Assembly: GCA_964017155.1 (NCBI GenBank)
Contig: OZ024861.1
Coordinates: forward strand, 27,916,060-27,980,059
DNA length: 64,000 nt
Direction of reading: 5' to 3'
Source: Oasisia sp. SBJ-2009
Lineage: Eukaryota; Annelida; Polychaeta; Sabellida; Siboglinidae
The position numbers were made by a program, and so were the translations under genes. Positions within the stretch are counted from its first letter, which is position 1; every line of letters begins with the position of its first letter. Below the pieces are notes generated by a model. The model did not search any database. It saw nothing but the letters and a program-made list of their open reading frames with translations, and was not told the DNA's origin. Shown piece by piece: positions 1 to 19,831 of this stretch.

Positions 1-75
1 TAACATTACACAACAGAGTATTCCAAACAGTTGATGCAGCTACACAAAAAACTCTAGACCCAAACGTAAATCAGA
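1..75 (-). mobile_element. L2/CR1-like LINE 3' fragment, cut by window edge
   Basis: Read on the minus strand, the sequence matches the LINE tail motif (Arg-x-Phe-x-Val-Ala-Ala-x-Thr-Val-Trp-Asn) seen more clearly at 5790-6177. The copy is degenerate. Confidence 0.5.
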
Positions 76-230
76 CCTAGCTGATCAAAGCTGGATAGGT
101 TTCTTACAGGAGTACGCAATGAGTGTAAGTATGACAGTTGCTTACAGGGAAGTGTCTGGTGTGTAACAGCACACATCTTAAATATGATGTGATATCGGAC
201 AGGAAGTCATTGCAAAGACTTTCACCTTAC

Positions 231-9210
<8,980 letters not shown>

Positions 9211-9283
9211 CGTGTTGTGTTTCTGGACGCACGAATTTGTCCCCGAGTAATGTTGTCTGCGCGACTGAGTCGAGCAAGTACGT

Positions 9284-9296
9284 CGGTCAGAGGTCA
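9284..9296 (-). promoter_or_regulatory. Candidate DR1 nuclear-receptor site upstream of ACAT1
   Basis: CGGTCA-G-AGGTCA (plus-strand orientation) is a direct repeat of two nuclear-receptor half-sites spaced by one base. It lies 74 bp upstream of the ACAT1 start codon. DR1 elements bind RXR/PPAR or HNF4-type receptors and are common in mitochondrial lipid genes of animals. The functional role here is inference from position. Confidence 0.35.
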
Positions 9297-9344
9297 CCGT
9301 CGGAAGGGACCGCTCAGTAATCGGTCGTGGGTCTTCCCGTAAAT

Positions 9345-10079
9345 ATCAAGAATCCGTCAGGCGGCGCCACAGTATGCAAGTCATTTCAAACAAATGGCAC
9401 TAATTATATTTGGTTAATGCAAGATCATAACATTGATGCCAAGAGTATAAAGAAATGTGAATGTGATCAATTTAAGCAACTATGGCACAGTAGAATTACA
9501 AATGATAATAATGTGATGTATCAACTATTTAAGATATCGCATTGTAAAGAAATGTATATCAAAATCCTTCCTGAACATTAATTTAAAAAAAGCATTATTC
9601 CACTTCAGAATAGGTTCACATAAATTACCTGTTAATAACCGAAAAAACTCTGACGTGTCTAGGAATGGGAGACTGCACCATTTGTGATGAAGGTGTATTA
9701 GGAGATGAAATTCACTTTTTATACGAATGTACAAAGTTGGATGACCTAAGAACTAAATATATATCTTCGTGTAATAGGATGAGTGCAAATGTATATCATT
9801 GTACTCGCATGCTACAGAATAGTGAACCAGACAAAATTAATAATCTGGCAAAATTCATCTTGTGTGGCTTAAAACTGTATGGTCAATGACCCGACACCTA
9901 GTGTGTTATTCATGAACTTGTATAAATGTAATTTCACACGGATAGTAGTATAACTGTGTAATTATTATCCAGTTGTAATTACTGATATGTAGTGTTAAGT
10001 GTTATGCATGTTCTATATATGTATTTGTAAAACTGTGATCCTCTATGTGGTTAGAGTGAATAAAATTCAATTCAATTCA
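9345..10079 (+). mobile_element. Dead LINE 3' end with C-terminal Cys/His motif
   Basis: Plus-strand fragments in three frames give a LINE C-terminus: CDQFKQLWHSRITNDN, LKKALFHFRIGSHKLPV, and CTICDEGVLGDEIHFLYECT (CxxC...H...C), ending NLAKFILCGLKLYGQ and a stop. The 3' region ends AATAAAATTCAATTCAATTCA, a short ATTCA repeat tail. At least two frameshifts, so it is inactive. Confidence 0.7.
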
Positions 10080-10374
10080 CCGTTAGCTATGTGAGTGTTC
10101 AAGCTTGGATACAGATGAACGGATTCTTGTGTCAGTTGTGAAAGTTCCAGGTTGGATAAAAAAAATAAAACGTAGGGACTGGCACACTTGCTTTAAAGAA
10201 ATGAGATAATTTACGACGTTTACAAGAATAAGTGAAAACAGGTTAATTGATATGTCGTGATAGCCATTTACGTGAAGACAAAGGTATTGCAGGCGACAGG
10301 CAGGTACGTGCTCTCGATGACTTCGTCTTCGCTGATGGCTGTGTTCTCGACATTCCTGCGAATGTCTCCTAAAT
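10080..10374. other. Intergenic, nothing recognised
   Basis: No feature recognised before the hexamer array. Confidence 0.6.
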
Positions 10375-10943
10375 CGTGTGCGTGTGCGTGTGCGTGTGCG
10401 TGTGCGTGTGCGTGTGCGTGTGCGTGTGCGTGTGCGTGTGCGTGTGCGTGTGCGTGTGCGTGTGCGTGTGCGTGTGCGTGTGCGTGTGCGTGTGCGTGTG
10501 CGTGTGCGTGTGCGTGTGCGTGTGCGTGTGCGTGTGCGTGTGCGTGTGCGTGTGCGTGTGCGTGTGCGTGTGCGTGTGCGTGTGCGTGTGCGTGTGCGTG
10601 TGCGTGTGCGTGTGCGTGTGCGTGTGCGTGTGCGTGTGCGTGTGCGTGTGCGTGTGCGTGTGCGTGTGCGTGTGCGTGTGCGTGTGCGTGTGCGTGTGCG
10701 TGTGCGTGTGCGTGTGCGTGTGCGTGTGCGTGTGCGTGTGCGTGTGCGTGTGCGTGTGCGTGTGCGTGTGCGTGTGCGTGTGCGTGTGCGTGTGCGTGTG
10801 CGTGTGCGTGTGCGTGTGCGTGTGCGTGTGCGTGTGCGTGTGCGTGTGCGTGTGCGTGTGCGTGTGCGTGTGCGTGTGCGTGTGCGTGTGCGTGTGCGTG
10901 TGCGTGTGCGTGTGCGTGTGCGTGTGCGTGTGCGTGTGCGTGT
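10375..10943. repeat. CGTGTG hexanucleotide array, about 95 perfect copies
   Basis: There is no visible interruption over about 569 bp, implying a young or hypermutable array. It produces open frames such as (CV)n, (RV)n, (CA)n and (HT)n in several frames on both strands. None is a gene. Confidence 0.97.
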
Positions 10944-10984
10944 TTGTATTTATGCAGGGGAGGGTGTGGCCGCAGGGATGGGGT

Positions 10985-11256
10985 AAATTCAACAAGAATT
11001 GGAATTGATCAATTCAATTCCGGAATTGGACCGGGAATTGGAATTGATAGATTTGGAACAAAATTAATTGAATTGGATAATTTTATGGTTAACTTACGTT
11101 ATGTGGAATTATAGCGTGACTTTAAATTGGAATTGAATGATTATAAAAGGAATTATAATTGGAATTGAAAAAATAAAAATTGAAAAAAAATTGAATTGGA
11201 ATTGAATAAAAGGAATTGCAAGGAATTGGAGGGGGAATTGTAATTGATTGTGTTAG
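10985..11256. repeat. Degenerate GGAATT-rich low-complexity tract
   Basis: Irregular repeats of GGAATTG and AATTGGAATTGA occur throughout. No coding content is apparent. Confidence 0.85.
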
Positions 11257-11733
11257 AATTGACCCCAGCCTTGGGTGTGTGGGTGAGTGTGCGTGCACGT
11301 GTGCATGCATTAATGTATAAAGCTGACCACTGACCAACAATAATTAATCGTTGAAACTGTAGTTACTGAGTTTTGTGACAGTCAGCTGAAAGTTGCCTTT
11401 TCGCTCCGTGAATTGACAATAGAGGTTATATTATTTTATTAAGTGTAGATGACGGACACAAACAAAATGCCCTATTTTTGTTGTATTGAACATCGATTCA
11501 GGTGAATAGTGATCAGAAAAGAGACACAAAAGTTGTGATTGTGTATAAGTGTAGTCAACGACGGAATGAAGAGGTCTCATTAGCATGTCTTTATTGCGTA
11601 TATTACATACATAGTACTATTATGTGTTTGGGTCATAACACGACCGCTTCAACAGGTATAAGCAGCTCCACGATATATCATCGTTTTACTCTATGTAATT
11701 AACTAAAACGTGATGAATTCTAAGCGGAGTGGC
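11257..11733. other. Intergenic, nothing recognised
   Basis: No gene or repeat family was recognised between the low-complexity tract and the polyadenylation signal of the fibrinogen-domain gene. Confidence 0.6.
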
Positions 11734-11739
11734 TTTATT
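11734..11739 (-). terminator. Candidate polyadenylation signal
   Basis: AATAAA on the minus strand, 247 bp beyond the stop codon of the fibrinogen-EGF gene. Confidence 0.5.
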
Positions 11740-11985
11740 CCAGCATCATAGACGACGATATGGGGGGCGTGTCGTTATCATGTAACACGAGGAAATTAGC
11801 AGCAAAAGTGGCGCCACCTACAGAGAAGAATAAACACCAATTCACATTGACGCCAGTGTGTGCGTATGAAGTGTGAACCTGGCAGCGTTGCGGGGTGAAA
11901 ACTTGGCAGCCGTGTCGCGGGAGTTGAATCGGGCGAATAATGGCCGAGTTATCGAGATCATTCTGGGTACGTCAATGTCACACGT

Positions 11986-13212
11986 TCATCGCTGCACATC
12001 GATGGGGGCTGACTGCGTTTCGGAGAGCGAGAAAGCCTGTGTTTCTTTTGGGTGTAGCACGATAGCAGAAAAGAGCAAGGGCTCTACTTCTTGCTGCGAG
12101 TGCTCCTCGTTGCGTCGCGCTTGCTGCTCGCTGTAGAACGCAACGACGGCCAACACAACGATTATGGCGAAAAGGAAGACGATGGACCCAATTTCTGACG
12201 CGTGGATCTCGTGTGTCTTATTCAGCGCAACATGGTGCGACAGAATACTGCATTTGGACCCGGTGAAATTGCCTGCACATGCGCACACTATCGCCTGCCT
12301 CGTGTCGTTGTACGCGCAAGTGCCGCCGTTCTCGCAAGGGTTGACCGTTTCGCACACCACGCCACAGCGGCTCGGTGGACAAATGCAGCGGTGACGGTCG
12401 GTTGATTCGTTGTATTCGCACGTGCCTCCTTCCTCGCAGGGGTTGTCGCACACTCGCTTACCCGTCGGACGGAACAACATTCGGCTCCTGCTTAATATGT
12501 GAGCGTCTTCAAAAGAAGTCACGTACATAGATTTCGGCATCTTATAAGGCCCGTTGAGGTAAACCTCCGCGCAGTGGCGGTACCACCAGCCTCCGTTGTG
12601 TTCGCCGGTACAGTGCGAATCTCCCTGATTCGAATCGAACGTCTTAAACGGCTGGTCACGGTGGTACAACAAGTTTGTGCCACTGGCGTTGACTGCGGTG
12701 GTGATGCCGTCAAATCGCAGCACATAGTTGTCGCGCTCTGAGTCCAACCGGAAGTTAGACGCTTCGATGTAGAAGCTGCGTTCGTTTTGGTCGTAGCCTT
12801 CGATCCGGAGTTCACACGGCGTGCCGTTATAGCTGAGAATCACTTGACGAACGTTTTCGTTGCCGAGCCAAAGTTCCATGTGGTGGTCGGACTTTCCAAA
12901 CCCATCTCTGTACTCTGCCCATGTCCGATTGAAGTCCAGAAGTCCGCTAAATCTTCGCTGGAACAATATCCACCCGCCGTTGTTTGTGATGTGGTCGCAC
13001 GATACTTGTAAACTTTCAAGCCGTGGTCGTTCGGGGTAGATAAGATGAGGACTGTTGCTTGATGTCGACACGCGGTAGCATTTCAAATCGTAGCAATCCT
13101 TGGGTTTGCAGTTGCTTTTCGCCAAGGCGATTACAATGACAGAACACAGAAGGACAGCGATTATGAAATAAACGACAGGGTCGATTACGGGCGGCAAAAA
13201 CCGCTGAACCAT
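11986..13212 (-). CDS. Fibrinogen-related / EGF transmembrane protein, single exon, 408 aa
   Basis: This is a predicted cell-surface or secreted-lectin-like protein. Residues 10-31 form a hydrophobic signal peptide or signal anchor ending IALA-KS. Residues 36-250 form a fibrinogen C-terminal domain, with NNGGWILFQRRFSG, FDSNQGDSHC and HNGGWWYRHCAEVYLNGPY. Residues 255-321 hold twelve cysteines in two EGF-like modules (PCEEGGTC, PCENGGTC). Residues 341-360 are a transmembrane helix. The roughly 48-residue tail includes EVEPLL, an [DE]xxxL[LI] sorting motif. Seven N-glycosylation sequons lie in the extracellular part. The fibrinogen domain is short at its end: after LNGPY it lacks the usual GIxWxxW stretch and goes to RMLFRPTG. 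EGF modules C-terminal to the fibrinogen domain, plus a helix, are an unusual order. No intron is needed. The ligand is unknown. Confidence 0.85.
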   Translation of the reverse strand: MVQRFLPPVIDPVVYFIIAVLLCSVIVIALAKSNCKPKDCYDLKCYRVSTSSNSPHLIYPERPRLESLQVSCDHITNNGGWILFQRRFSGLLDFNRTWAEYRDGFGKSDHHMELWLGNENVRQVILSYNGTPCELRIEGYDQNERSFYIEASNFRLDSERDNYVLRFDGITTAVNASGTNLLYHRDQPFKTFDSNQGDSHCTGEHNGGWWYRHCAEVYLNGPYKMPKSMYVTSFEDAHILSRSRMLFRPTGKRVCDNPCEEGGTCEYNESTDRHRCICPPSRCGVVCETVNPCENGGTCAYNDTRQAIVCACAGNFTGSKCSILSHHVALNKTHEIHASEIGSIVFLFAIIVVLAVVAFYSEQQARRNEEHSQQEVEPLLFSAIVLHPKETQAFSLSETQSAPIDVQR

Positions 13213-13265
13213 CCTACTACGTCATCGCCTGTGTCAGTTACGTGGCAATAATTGCGCACCGTTTT

Positions 13266-15212
13266 CACGCATGCAAATGCGAAGCGATGCGATGTTTCCA
13301 TCGAATATTCCTAGCGGATATTCCATCCAATATTATCAAACGGTTATTAGCAACCTGATGGAAATAATATTATGCTTTCCTACTAAAATTGTTACGAGGC
13401 ATACGGCTGATAAACCATGGGTTACAGAGTGGTTCAGAGACTTAGTTCGTAAAAGACAACGAGCTCACACGAGTGGTGATTTGAATCAAGCAAAAAATAT
13501 TGCGTAATAAGGTCAACCGAGCCGCTTCGACCAAACACAAATTGCAGCAATGCATGAATCGGGATCCCACGACTGGTGGAAGCATCTGAAAACAATAATG
13601 GGACTTAAAACAAATAGCAACTCATGCATGCAAGGTCTAGCTAACAAAACAACGTGATTGTGGCTTACTGGGCAATACAATGAATGATTTCTTTGTGTCT
13701 GTGAGTGACCATTTGCCTCGGTTAAATAAGAGTCACAAGGTGTTCGACGTCAACGAGGAACTGCCGGATCAGTATGTATATATACTACTTTTAAAGCCTT
13801 GGAGAGTGTCAACAAGGCTACTGGGCCTGACAACATCCCTGCATGGGTGTTAAGAAACTATGCAAATGTTCGCGCCCCTCCATTAACTGCTATTTTTAGC
13901 AATTCACTAAGAGAAGGTGTACTCCCGTTGCCAAAACAAGCCTCCCTGTGTCGATTGAAAAATACATTAGACCAATTTCACTAACTCCAATAGCTGCCAA
14001 GGTGTTTGAATCAATAATAATAAAATGGGTGGATGAAACAATTGAAGGTGAAATTGATGCTAAGCAATTTGGAGGAATTAGCGGAACGTCCACAACATAT
14101 ATTCTTGTCGAACTGGTTCATATGTGGTATAAGGGGACAGGTAAATTGAATTCTTATGTCAGAGTTGTAATGCTAGACTTTAGCAAAGCGTTTGATCTTA
14201 TTAATCATCATTTGTTGCTAGATAAGCTACAGTCGTATGGGTTGCCCGCACATATTTTAAGATGGATGGCAACATTTCTATTAGACAGAGCTCAACGAGT
14301 AAATATAGGAAATTAATATTCCGATTCTCATCCCATTGAGGAGGTACGTACCGCAGGGACATTGTCTGGACCTAAATGTTTCCTTGTTTACATAAATGAT
14401 TTAAGAACGACTGTTCCACTATATAAGTATGTAGATGACAGTACATTATTTGAAATATGCGACAGAAAGGGTGTATCTGTTATACAATAGTCGGTTGATA
14501 TTGCTGCTAGATGGACAGAACAGAATGACATGAACATTAATTGGGAAAAATCAAAAGAAATAATCATAAATTTTGCACAAGATGGCAATTGCAGAAGCAC
14601 TATCCCGAATATAAAGACTGATGGGAGGGATACAGCACAATTTTGCCATGCCAAACTATTAGGTGTGACCATTTCTCAAGATCTGACATGGAACAAACAT
14701 GTGGATAATATTATGAAAAAAGCTGGTAAAAGCTTGTACATGTTATATCAGTTAAATCGTGCAGGGATTACTCAGAAAGTTCTGGTCAGTGTATATGTTA
14801 GAATATGCATGTCCTGTATGGCACACCAACTTGCCCCAATATTTGTCTGACAATATTGAAGTTATAAAAAGGGCATTAAAATGTATTTTTTCCCGGATTG
14901 GGTTTAAAGTTAAAATTAAAGTCGGCACACATAGATGAAATTATCTGCTGTCTGACAAAAGACATACCGAGTATACTATAATTAGATAAGAAAATGTATA
15001 CCCGTTACCAGTTACTAGAACGAATAGATTCCGTAACTCCTTTATACCGTGGGTTTTATACAAATGTCAGTAAAAAGGCTATTAATACGGTATGATTTGC
15101 GGTATCAAATATATTTCTATTGTATTTGTTTGTATTTGAGTTAATTGTAACCTATTGTAATGTTAATCCAACTCGGTTGAGTTGCTAATAAAACTTGTGT
15201 TATTAAAAATGT
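13266..15212 (+). mobile_element. Dead CR1/Jockey-like LINE, 5'-truncated
   Basis: Reverse-transcriptase motifs appear in order on the plus strand: KPWVTEWFRDLVRKRQRA, PISLTPIAAKVFESIII, QFGGISGTSTTYILVELVH, VVMLDFSKAFDLINHHL, the catalytic YVDDSTLFE at 14428-14454, then LLGVTISQDLTWNKHVDNI. Stops and frameshifts separate the pieces. The endonuclease domain is missing. The 3' end carries AATAAAACTTGTGTTATT before 15212. Clade placement is approximate. Confidence 0.85.
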
Positions 15213-15648
15213 GTTACACATCGCGTGGGGAGGGGGGTTTCACCAGTTTTACAATCACGCTAATATCTCTGTTTGCTAGATAGTCGGGTGTAACTGTGTG
15301 TACGTTTAGCTCCACACGGTTCGCAGTGCATACCGTAGCGTATATTTGATACGGTATTCGGTAGACTATACTGTTTTATCCTGGTGAATATAATCTCTTT
15401 TGAGCATGCTGTTGAAAGATGATGCTAAAATTGTCGTTATAACATTTTGCTTATGTGATATAATGCGTGCCTTTCTAATAGACATGTATTTACCGGTAGC
15501 TAAGAGGTGCTGCTAAGTGTGGGTTTGAAAGTAATTTGATTGGCGAAATGCACGGGGACGCGCCGTTGCTTGGTGGAACAGCGCTATTGGTCGATTTGAA
15601 CCATCTGTTCGTCTGCGCGTGCGCTCTTCAAACGAAAGAATGGAAGAC

Positions 15649-15650
<2 letters not shown>
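15213..15650. other. Intergenic, nothing recognised
   Basis: No gene or repeat family recognised. Confidence 0.6.
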
Positions 15651-15735
<85 letters not shown>

Positions 15736-15752
15736 CGTGCGCGTGCGCGCGC
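15651..15752. repeat. GT microsatellite grading into GC/GT
   Basis: About 40 GT units, then GTGCGTGCGCGTGCGCGCG. Confidence 0.95.
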
Positions 15753-15996
15753 TGGTGTTTTTTATTTTATATTCGTGTAAGGGATGAATTAATATGTAAT
15801 AAATTGTGTCTTTCTCAAGACAAATTCGTAGTCTTGGGTGAAAAACAGAATGTGTATTTAATTTTCAAAGACAAGCAGCTAACATTTCCATACACAACAA
15901 AGCAAATCAGGATTCATACACAATAAAACACAACATAAATGCCATAATAACCACCCAAACATCTCCAACGAATAACGTCTTCTTATCTCTTATGCT

Positions 15997-16160
15997 GAAC
16001 GAACGAACGAACGAACGAACGAACGAACGAACGAACGAACGAACGAACGAACGAACGAACGAACGAACGAACGAACGAACGAACGAACGAACGAACGAAC
16101 GAACGAACGAACGAACGAACGAACGAACGAACGAACGAACGAACGAACGAACGAACGAAT
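15997..16160. repeat. GAAC tetranucleotide array, about 41 copies
   Basis: The perfect GAAC array gives an open (RSFV)n reading frame on the minus strand that is not a gene. Confidence 0.97.
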
Positions 16161-16950
16161 AACGAGGAAACCAACTGTTGCATTTGCACACTAGTCACGA
16201 TAGATCAGTAACGTCAGGATCTTGAAAGCATCGTGTTGTCCGCAAGTTTCATATTATCACATTGCGCTGATTTCTTTCACAGAATGGTACACTTTAATTA
16301 ACACATTTCATTGCCAGAGAGATAAAGAATCTGCAGTTTCTTGTTCAACAATCAAGTAACTGCACTGTCACCCAGTACAAACAGAGTTTGTGGTAAAGCG
16401 ATCAAGTCGGGCTTTCGTAGATATGTACGATTGTCCTGTTTTAATGTTCACCCGCTTGTATACCGTACTCGGCCAGTGACCACACGTTTGTCTCCTTTCA
16501 TACTGTCGTAAACTTGACCATATGCCACACTGGACAGTACCATTTCCGGCATTTAACAATTTCACAACGTTATATGCGTGCTTGATTGCTGAACTTTCGC
16601 CCAGAACACCAATAAGATGCGGTTACCGAAGAGTACCATTCTCGTTGTCTCGCACTATTGTAAACATAGCTTTACACCATATTATCGTCGACTATGGCGA
16701 CCATGTCACTGCTGTAAACGTGGCTATTCACCATGTTACCGTCGATATCATCTCAGATGTTATACGTGGCGAAGATCAGCGACTACAGCACTGTTATAAA
16801 GATGCTTAAACACATTATGGCATATCATATTATCGCTCACATCATCGTCACGACATCCTGCACGCGTGGGGTAACAATCGGCGCGTGGTGGAAGAAGGCG
16901 TACGGCCGCACACCACATTATCGCCAAATGCCCCCCATTATCGACCACTT
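16161..16950. other. Intergenic with degenerate ATTATCG-rich segments
   Basis: No gene recognised. From about 16670 to 16950, motifs such as CACCATATTATCG and TTATCGACCA recur. They look like degraded relatives of the spacer between the two duplicated copies that follow. Confidence 0.5.
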
Positions 16951-17195
16951 CATCGTATTATCGCCCGCGCCGCCTCAGATGCTGTACATGGCGATGAGCG
17001 AGGTGCCGCTGGGCGAGTACTGCGTGACAGCGAGCAGGTAGGGCGCGTGATAGGAGACGGCCGAACACCATATTATCGCCCATTCCATCGTATTATCGCC
17101 CGCGCCACCTCAGATGCTGTACATGGCGATGAGCGATGTGCCGCTGAGCGAGTACTGCGTAACGGCGAGCAGGTTGGGTGCGTGATAGGAGACGG
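16951..17195 (-). repeat. 135-bp tandem duplication of the RING-NHL gene 3' end
   Basis: The segment starting CATCGTATTATCGCCCGCG occurs at 16951 and again at 17086. The extra copy encodes, on the minus strand, LLAVTQYSPSGTSLIAMYSI and a stop, nearly identical to the true C-terminus LLAVTQYSLSGTSLIAMYSI. It lies downstream of the real stop codon, so it should not be translated from the main frame. Confidence 0.93.
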
Positions 17196-18838
17196 CGTAC
17201 GGCCGGGGCCAGTTGACGAGGATGTGCTGGATGAACTGTCCGTCGGGCGCGAACAGCGACACGCGGTCGTTGCGACTGTCGCACACGAAGATGTTGTCGG
17301 CGCCGTCGACGCACACGCCCTTCGGCCACAGCAGCTGCCCGTCGCCGGCGCCGCGGCCGCCGCACTTCAGCAGCAGCTCGCCGGTGTCGCTGAACACCTT
17401 CACGCAGTGGTTCGCCGAGTCCGACAACACGATGCGGTCGCGCGAGTCGACGGCGAGGAAGTCGGCCATGCAGAACTGGTGGTCGCCGGGGCCGAACGAG
17501 CCGAACTCGCTCACCAGCTCGCCCGTCGCCTCGTAGACGCTGACGCGCGACCGGTCGCGATCGCACAGCACGTACTGGCCGCGACTGTTGACGGCGACGC
17601 CGCTCGTCCACTTGAACTTCTCCTTGTCCATGTGGAACACGTTGTGGCCGTCGCGGTCGTACAGTTTGACGGTCTGCTCGCGTCGGTCCGTCAGCACGAC
17701 GACGCCGTCGGCGTCCGTCGCGATGCCGAACGGCTTGACGCCGTCGACGGCGCGAACGAAGCGACCGGCGCGGGTGTAGTACTGCAAGAGGCTGTTGCCG
17801 TATTCGGCCACGACGACCAAGTCGTCCGGCATGAAGACGACGCCCGTCGGCATGTCGTACTCGCTCTTCTCCACCTTCCACAGCAGCTCGGCGGCGCCTT
17901 CCGGTCCGCCGTCGGCGTCGATGACGTCACCGCGCGACGAGCGCCGCGACGTGGCGCGCGACCCTTGCGAGTAGGTCCGCGACCGGGATCGCGCGAATCC
18001 CTCATTGTCGCCCACCGTTTCCGGTTCGGCGGCGCAGCGGTCGCCGTTCCGCTCCGGCGCGCCGTCGAACACTTCCGGTTCGTGGTCGTCGCCGTGCGCG
18101 GAGTCGGGAGTGTGGCACGATGAGCTCGACAGCGCGCTATCGCGCTTCCGCTTGCGCGTGCGCTTCAGGCCCGGTTTCTTCGGCAGCTGGTAGATGCCGA
18201 ACGGTCGACTGCTGCTCTCTTCCGAACTGCTGTGGCAATCGCCGCCTGGACTCATTGGCTTCCGGATCGGAGACGACTGTCCTGGCGATGTCGGTGTTCT
18301 GTCTCCGGCCGGTCGCGTCGGTGACGTATCTCCCGATTTACGCGGTGACGACGCGCCACTGCGGCGCCTGTTTCCGCTCAGGAAGCGGCTGAAGTTAAAC
18401 ATCGACTCACTTCCGGTTTCCGCCGACCCGGAATGCGGCGTCGTCGCCGAACCGGTCGCGTTGCCGTGACACGGCGTGTCGTTCGTCATACTCGCTGTGT
18501 TTCCGGTTCCGTTGTGTTGGTGCGTATCACGTGTCGACGGTCCGTTTGCCGTAGTCTCGTCGGGAGATCTCGTCGGCGGTGACTGAGGTGGCGGCGGCGA
18601 GGCGCACTTACTGACGATGCTCTGTAGGAGGAGTTGGTTGACGAGCTTCTTGATCTTGAGCGCCTTCGTATCGGCCGGAAATGACGCAACGCCCGAGCGA
18701 GGGATCAGCGCGATCGTACTGCAGGTGGGACACGGCAGCGCCGAGATCTTGCGGCGAGAGCTCACCTGGCGAGTGTCGTAGTAGCGCGTGAGGCAGTCGA
18801 GACAGAACGTGTGGTGGCACGGCAGGACCCGGGGCTCA
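17110..18838 (-). CDS. RING-NHL gene exon 2 (rest of RING, linker, NHL propeller, stop)
   Basis: The exon opens with EPRVLPCHHTFCLDCLTRYY and runs 575 codons to a stop at 17112-17110. The acceptor TTGCAG at 18839-18844 follows a pyrimidine-rich stretch. Confidence 0.88.
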
Positions 18839-19745
18839 CTGCAAGGGCAACGAGACATGTGACGAGAAACAATACAACACGAAACAATGCTTCACAAGAC
18901 AATATATAGCACAACAGCAAAACAAACAGAACGGAACGGAACGGAACGGAACGGAACGGAACGGAACGGAACGGAACGGAACGGAACGGAACGGAACGGA
19001 ACGGAACGGAACGGAACGGAACGGAACGGAACGGAACGGAACGGAACGGAACGGAACGGAACGGAACGGAACGGAACGGAACGGAACGGAACGGAACGGA
19101 ACGGAACGGAACGGAACGGAACGGAACGGAACGGAACGGAACGGAACGGAACGGAACGGAACGGAACAGAACGGAACAACGGTACGGAACGCAACGCACC
19201 ACAACACAACTCTTTCTAAATCAAAACCATGATTACAAATTTGCTTAAATACCTACGCTGTAAACGACGAATGTCGGTCGACGTCTTTAGATACGTTTAC
19301 ACACACTTGTTTATAATTTTAAATATAATGTTCGTAGATTAAAAATACTGCTAAACTATATAATTAAGACTGCTTTATTAGTCACCATCTGGTGCATACG
19401 CAGCACAGCCTGCTGATTAAAAAAAATATTGTTCAGAATTGAGAACTGGGATTTGTTTTTCGTTCTTCTAGGAAAACCATTGTAATTATATTAGCTAACA
19501 CGTTCAGATATCAACCCCGGTTTTGTTGTTGAACTCGATTTAAATTAGTCAAATATAATTTAATTATGTGGCGAAGTTTCAACCCAACCCGTATTCCACA
19601 GCGTTGTGTGGCAGACGAGAGTCTACGAGTGTATCCACCAGGCGGCGCCACTGTGTCGACCCACTGACCTGTAATCGGACGAGCAGAGCGAGCACTGGAC
19701 GAGGTCTTTCACGAGGCGTTCGTCCAACACGTCTTCTTCATCCAT
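17110..19745 (-). CDS. RING-NHL E3 ubiquitin ligase (TRIM32/malin-like), two exons, 601 aa
   Basis: Predicted ubiquitin ligase. Exon 1 (19669-19745) encodes MDEEDVLDERLVKDLVQC and onward to DY plus AG. Exon 2 (17110-18838) begins after acceptor TTGCAG with T, completing Ser. Together they form a C3HC4 RING: Cys18, Cys21, Cys33, His35, Cys38, Cys41, Cys62, Cys65. Residues about 104-340 are a Ser/Pro/Thr-rich disordered linker with a polybasic KRTRKRKR stretch near 251-258, a possible nuclear signal. Residues about 346-601 are a beta-propeller of NHL-type repeats (PTGVVF, PFGIATDADG, TSGVAVNSRG, FLAVDSRDRIVLSDSANHCV, PKGVCVDGADNIFVCDSRND). There is no B-box or coiled coil, as in malin, but the linker is much longer. 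GC content is far above the surroundings. Intron 1 holds a GGAAC array. An ATG at 18858 is intronic and not the start. Confidence 0.88.
18927..19172. repeat. GGAAC pentanucleotide array, about 48 copies, in the RING-NHL intron
   Basis: The array is nearly perfect and decays at its right edge (GAACAGAACGG, GGTACGGAACGC). It makes open frames (RNGTE)n on the plus strand and (FRSVP)n on the minus strand that are not genes. Confidence 0.97.
19669..19745 (-). CDS. RING-NHL gene exon 1
   Basis: This 77-nt exon runs from ATG (19745-19743) to TTACAG, with donor GTCAGT; the last two bases AG join T of exon 2 to make Ser. It supplies the first Cys pair (QCSLCSSDY) of the RING finger. Confidence 0.85.
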
Positions 19746-19823
19746 GACCGAGTGGCGGTCACTCGACCCCCCGCGACGTGTCACGCGGTCTCTCTGGAAG
19801 CAGCTGGCCCTGCAACGAACAGA

Positions 19824-19831
19824 TGACGTCA
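19824..19831 (-). promoter_or_regulatory. Consensus CRE upstream of the RING-NHL gene
   Basis: The perfect TGACGTCA palindrome (CREB/ATF site) lies 79 bp upstream of the exon 1 ATG. The position fits a proximal promoter; use is inferred. Confidence 0.4.

Noticed and set aside
10257..11114. Long CA, CV, RV and HT dipeptide ORFs
   Set aside because: They derive from the CGTGTG hexamer array, which has no stop codon in several frames.
16885..18123. 412-codon plus-strand ORF rich in Val, Ala and Asp
   Set aside because: It is an antisense shadow of the GC-rich RING-NHL exon, which has clear domains on the minus strand.
18839..18858. ATG at 18858 as the start of the RING-NHL protein
   Set aside because: It lies upstream of a good acceptor and would give a RING lacking its first CxxC; the spliced exon at 19669-19745 restores it in phase.
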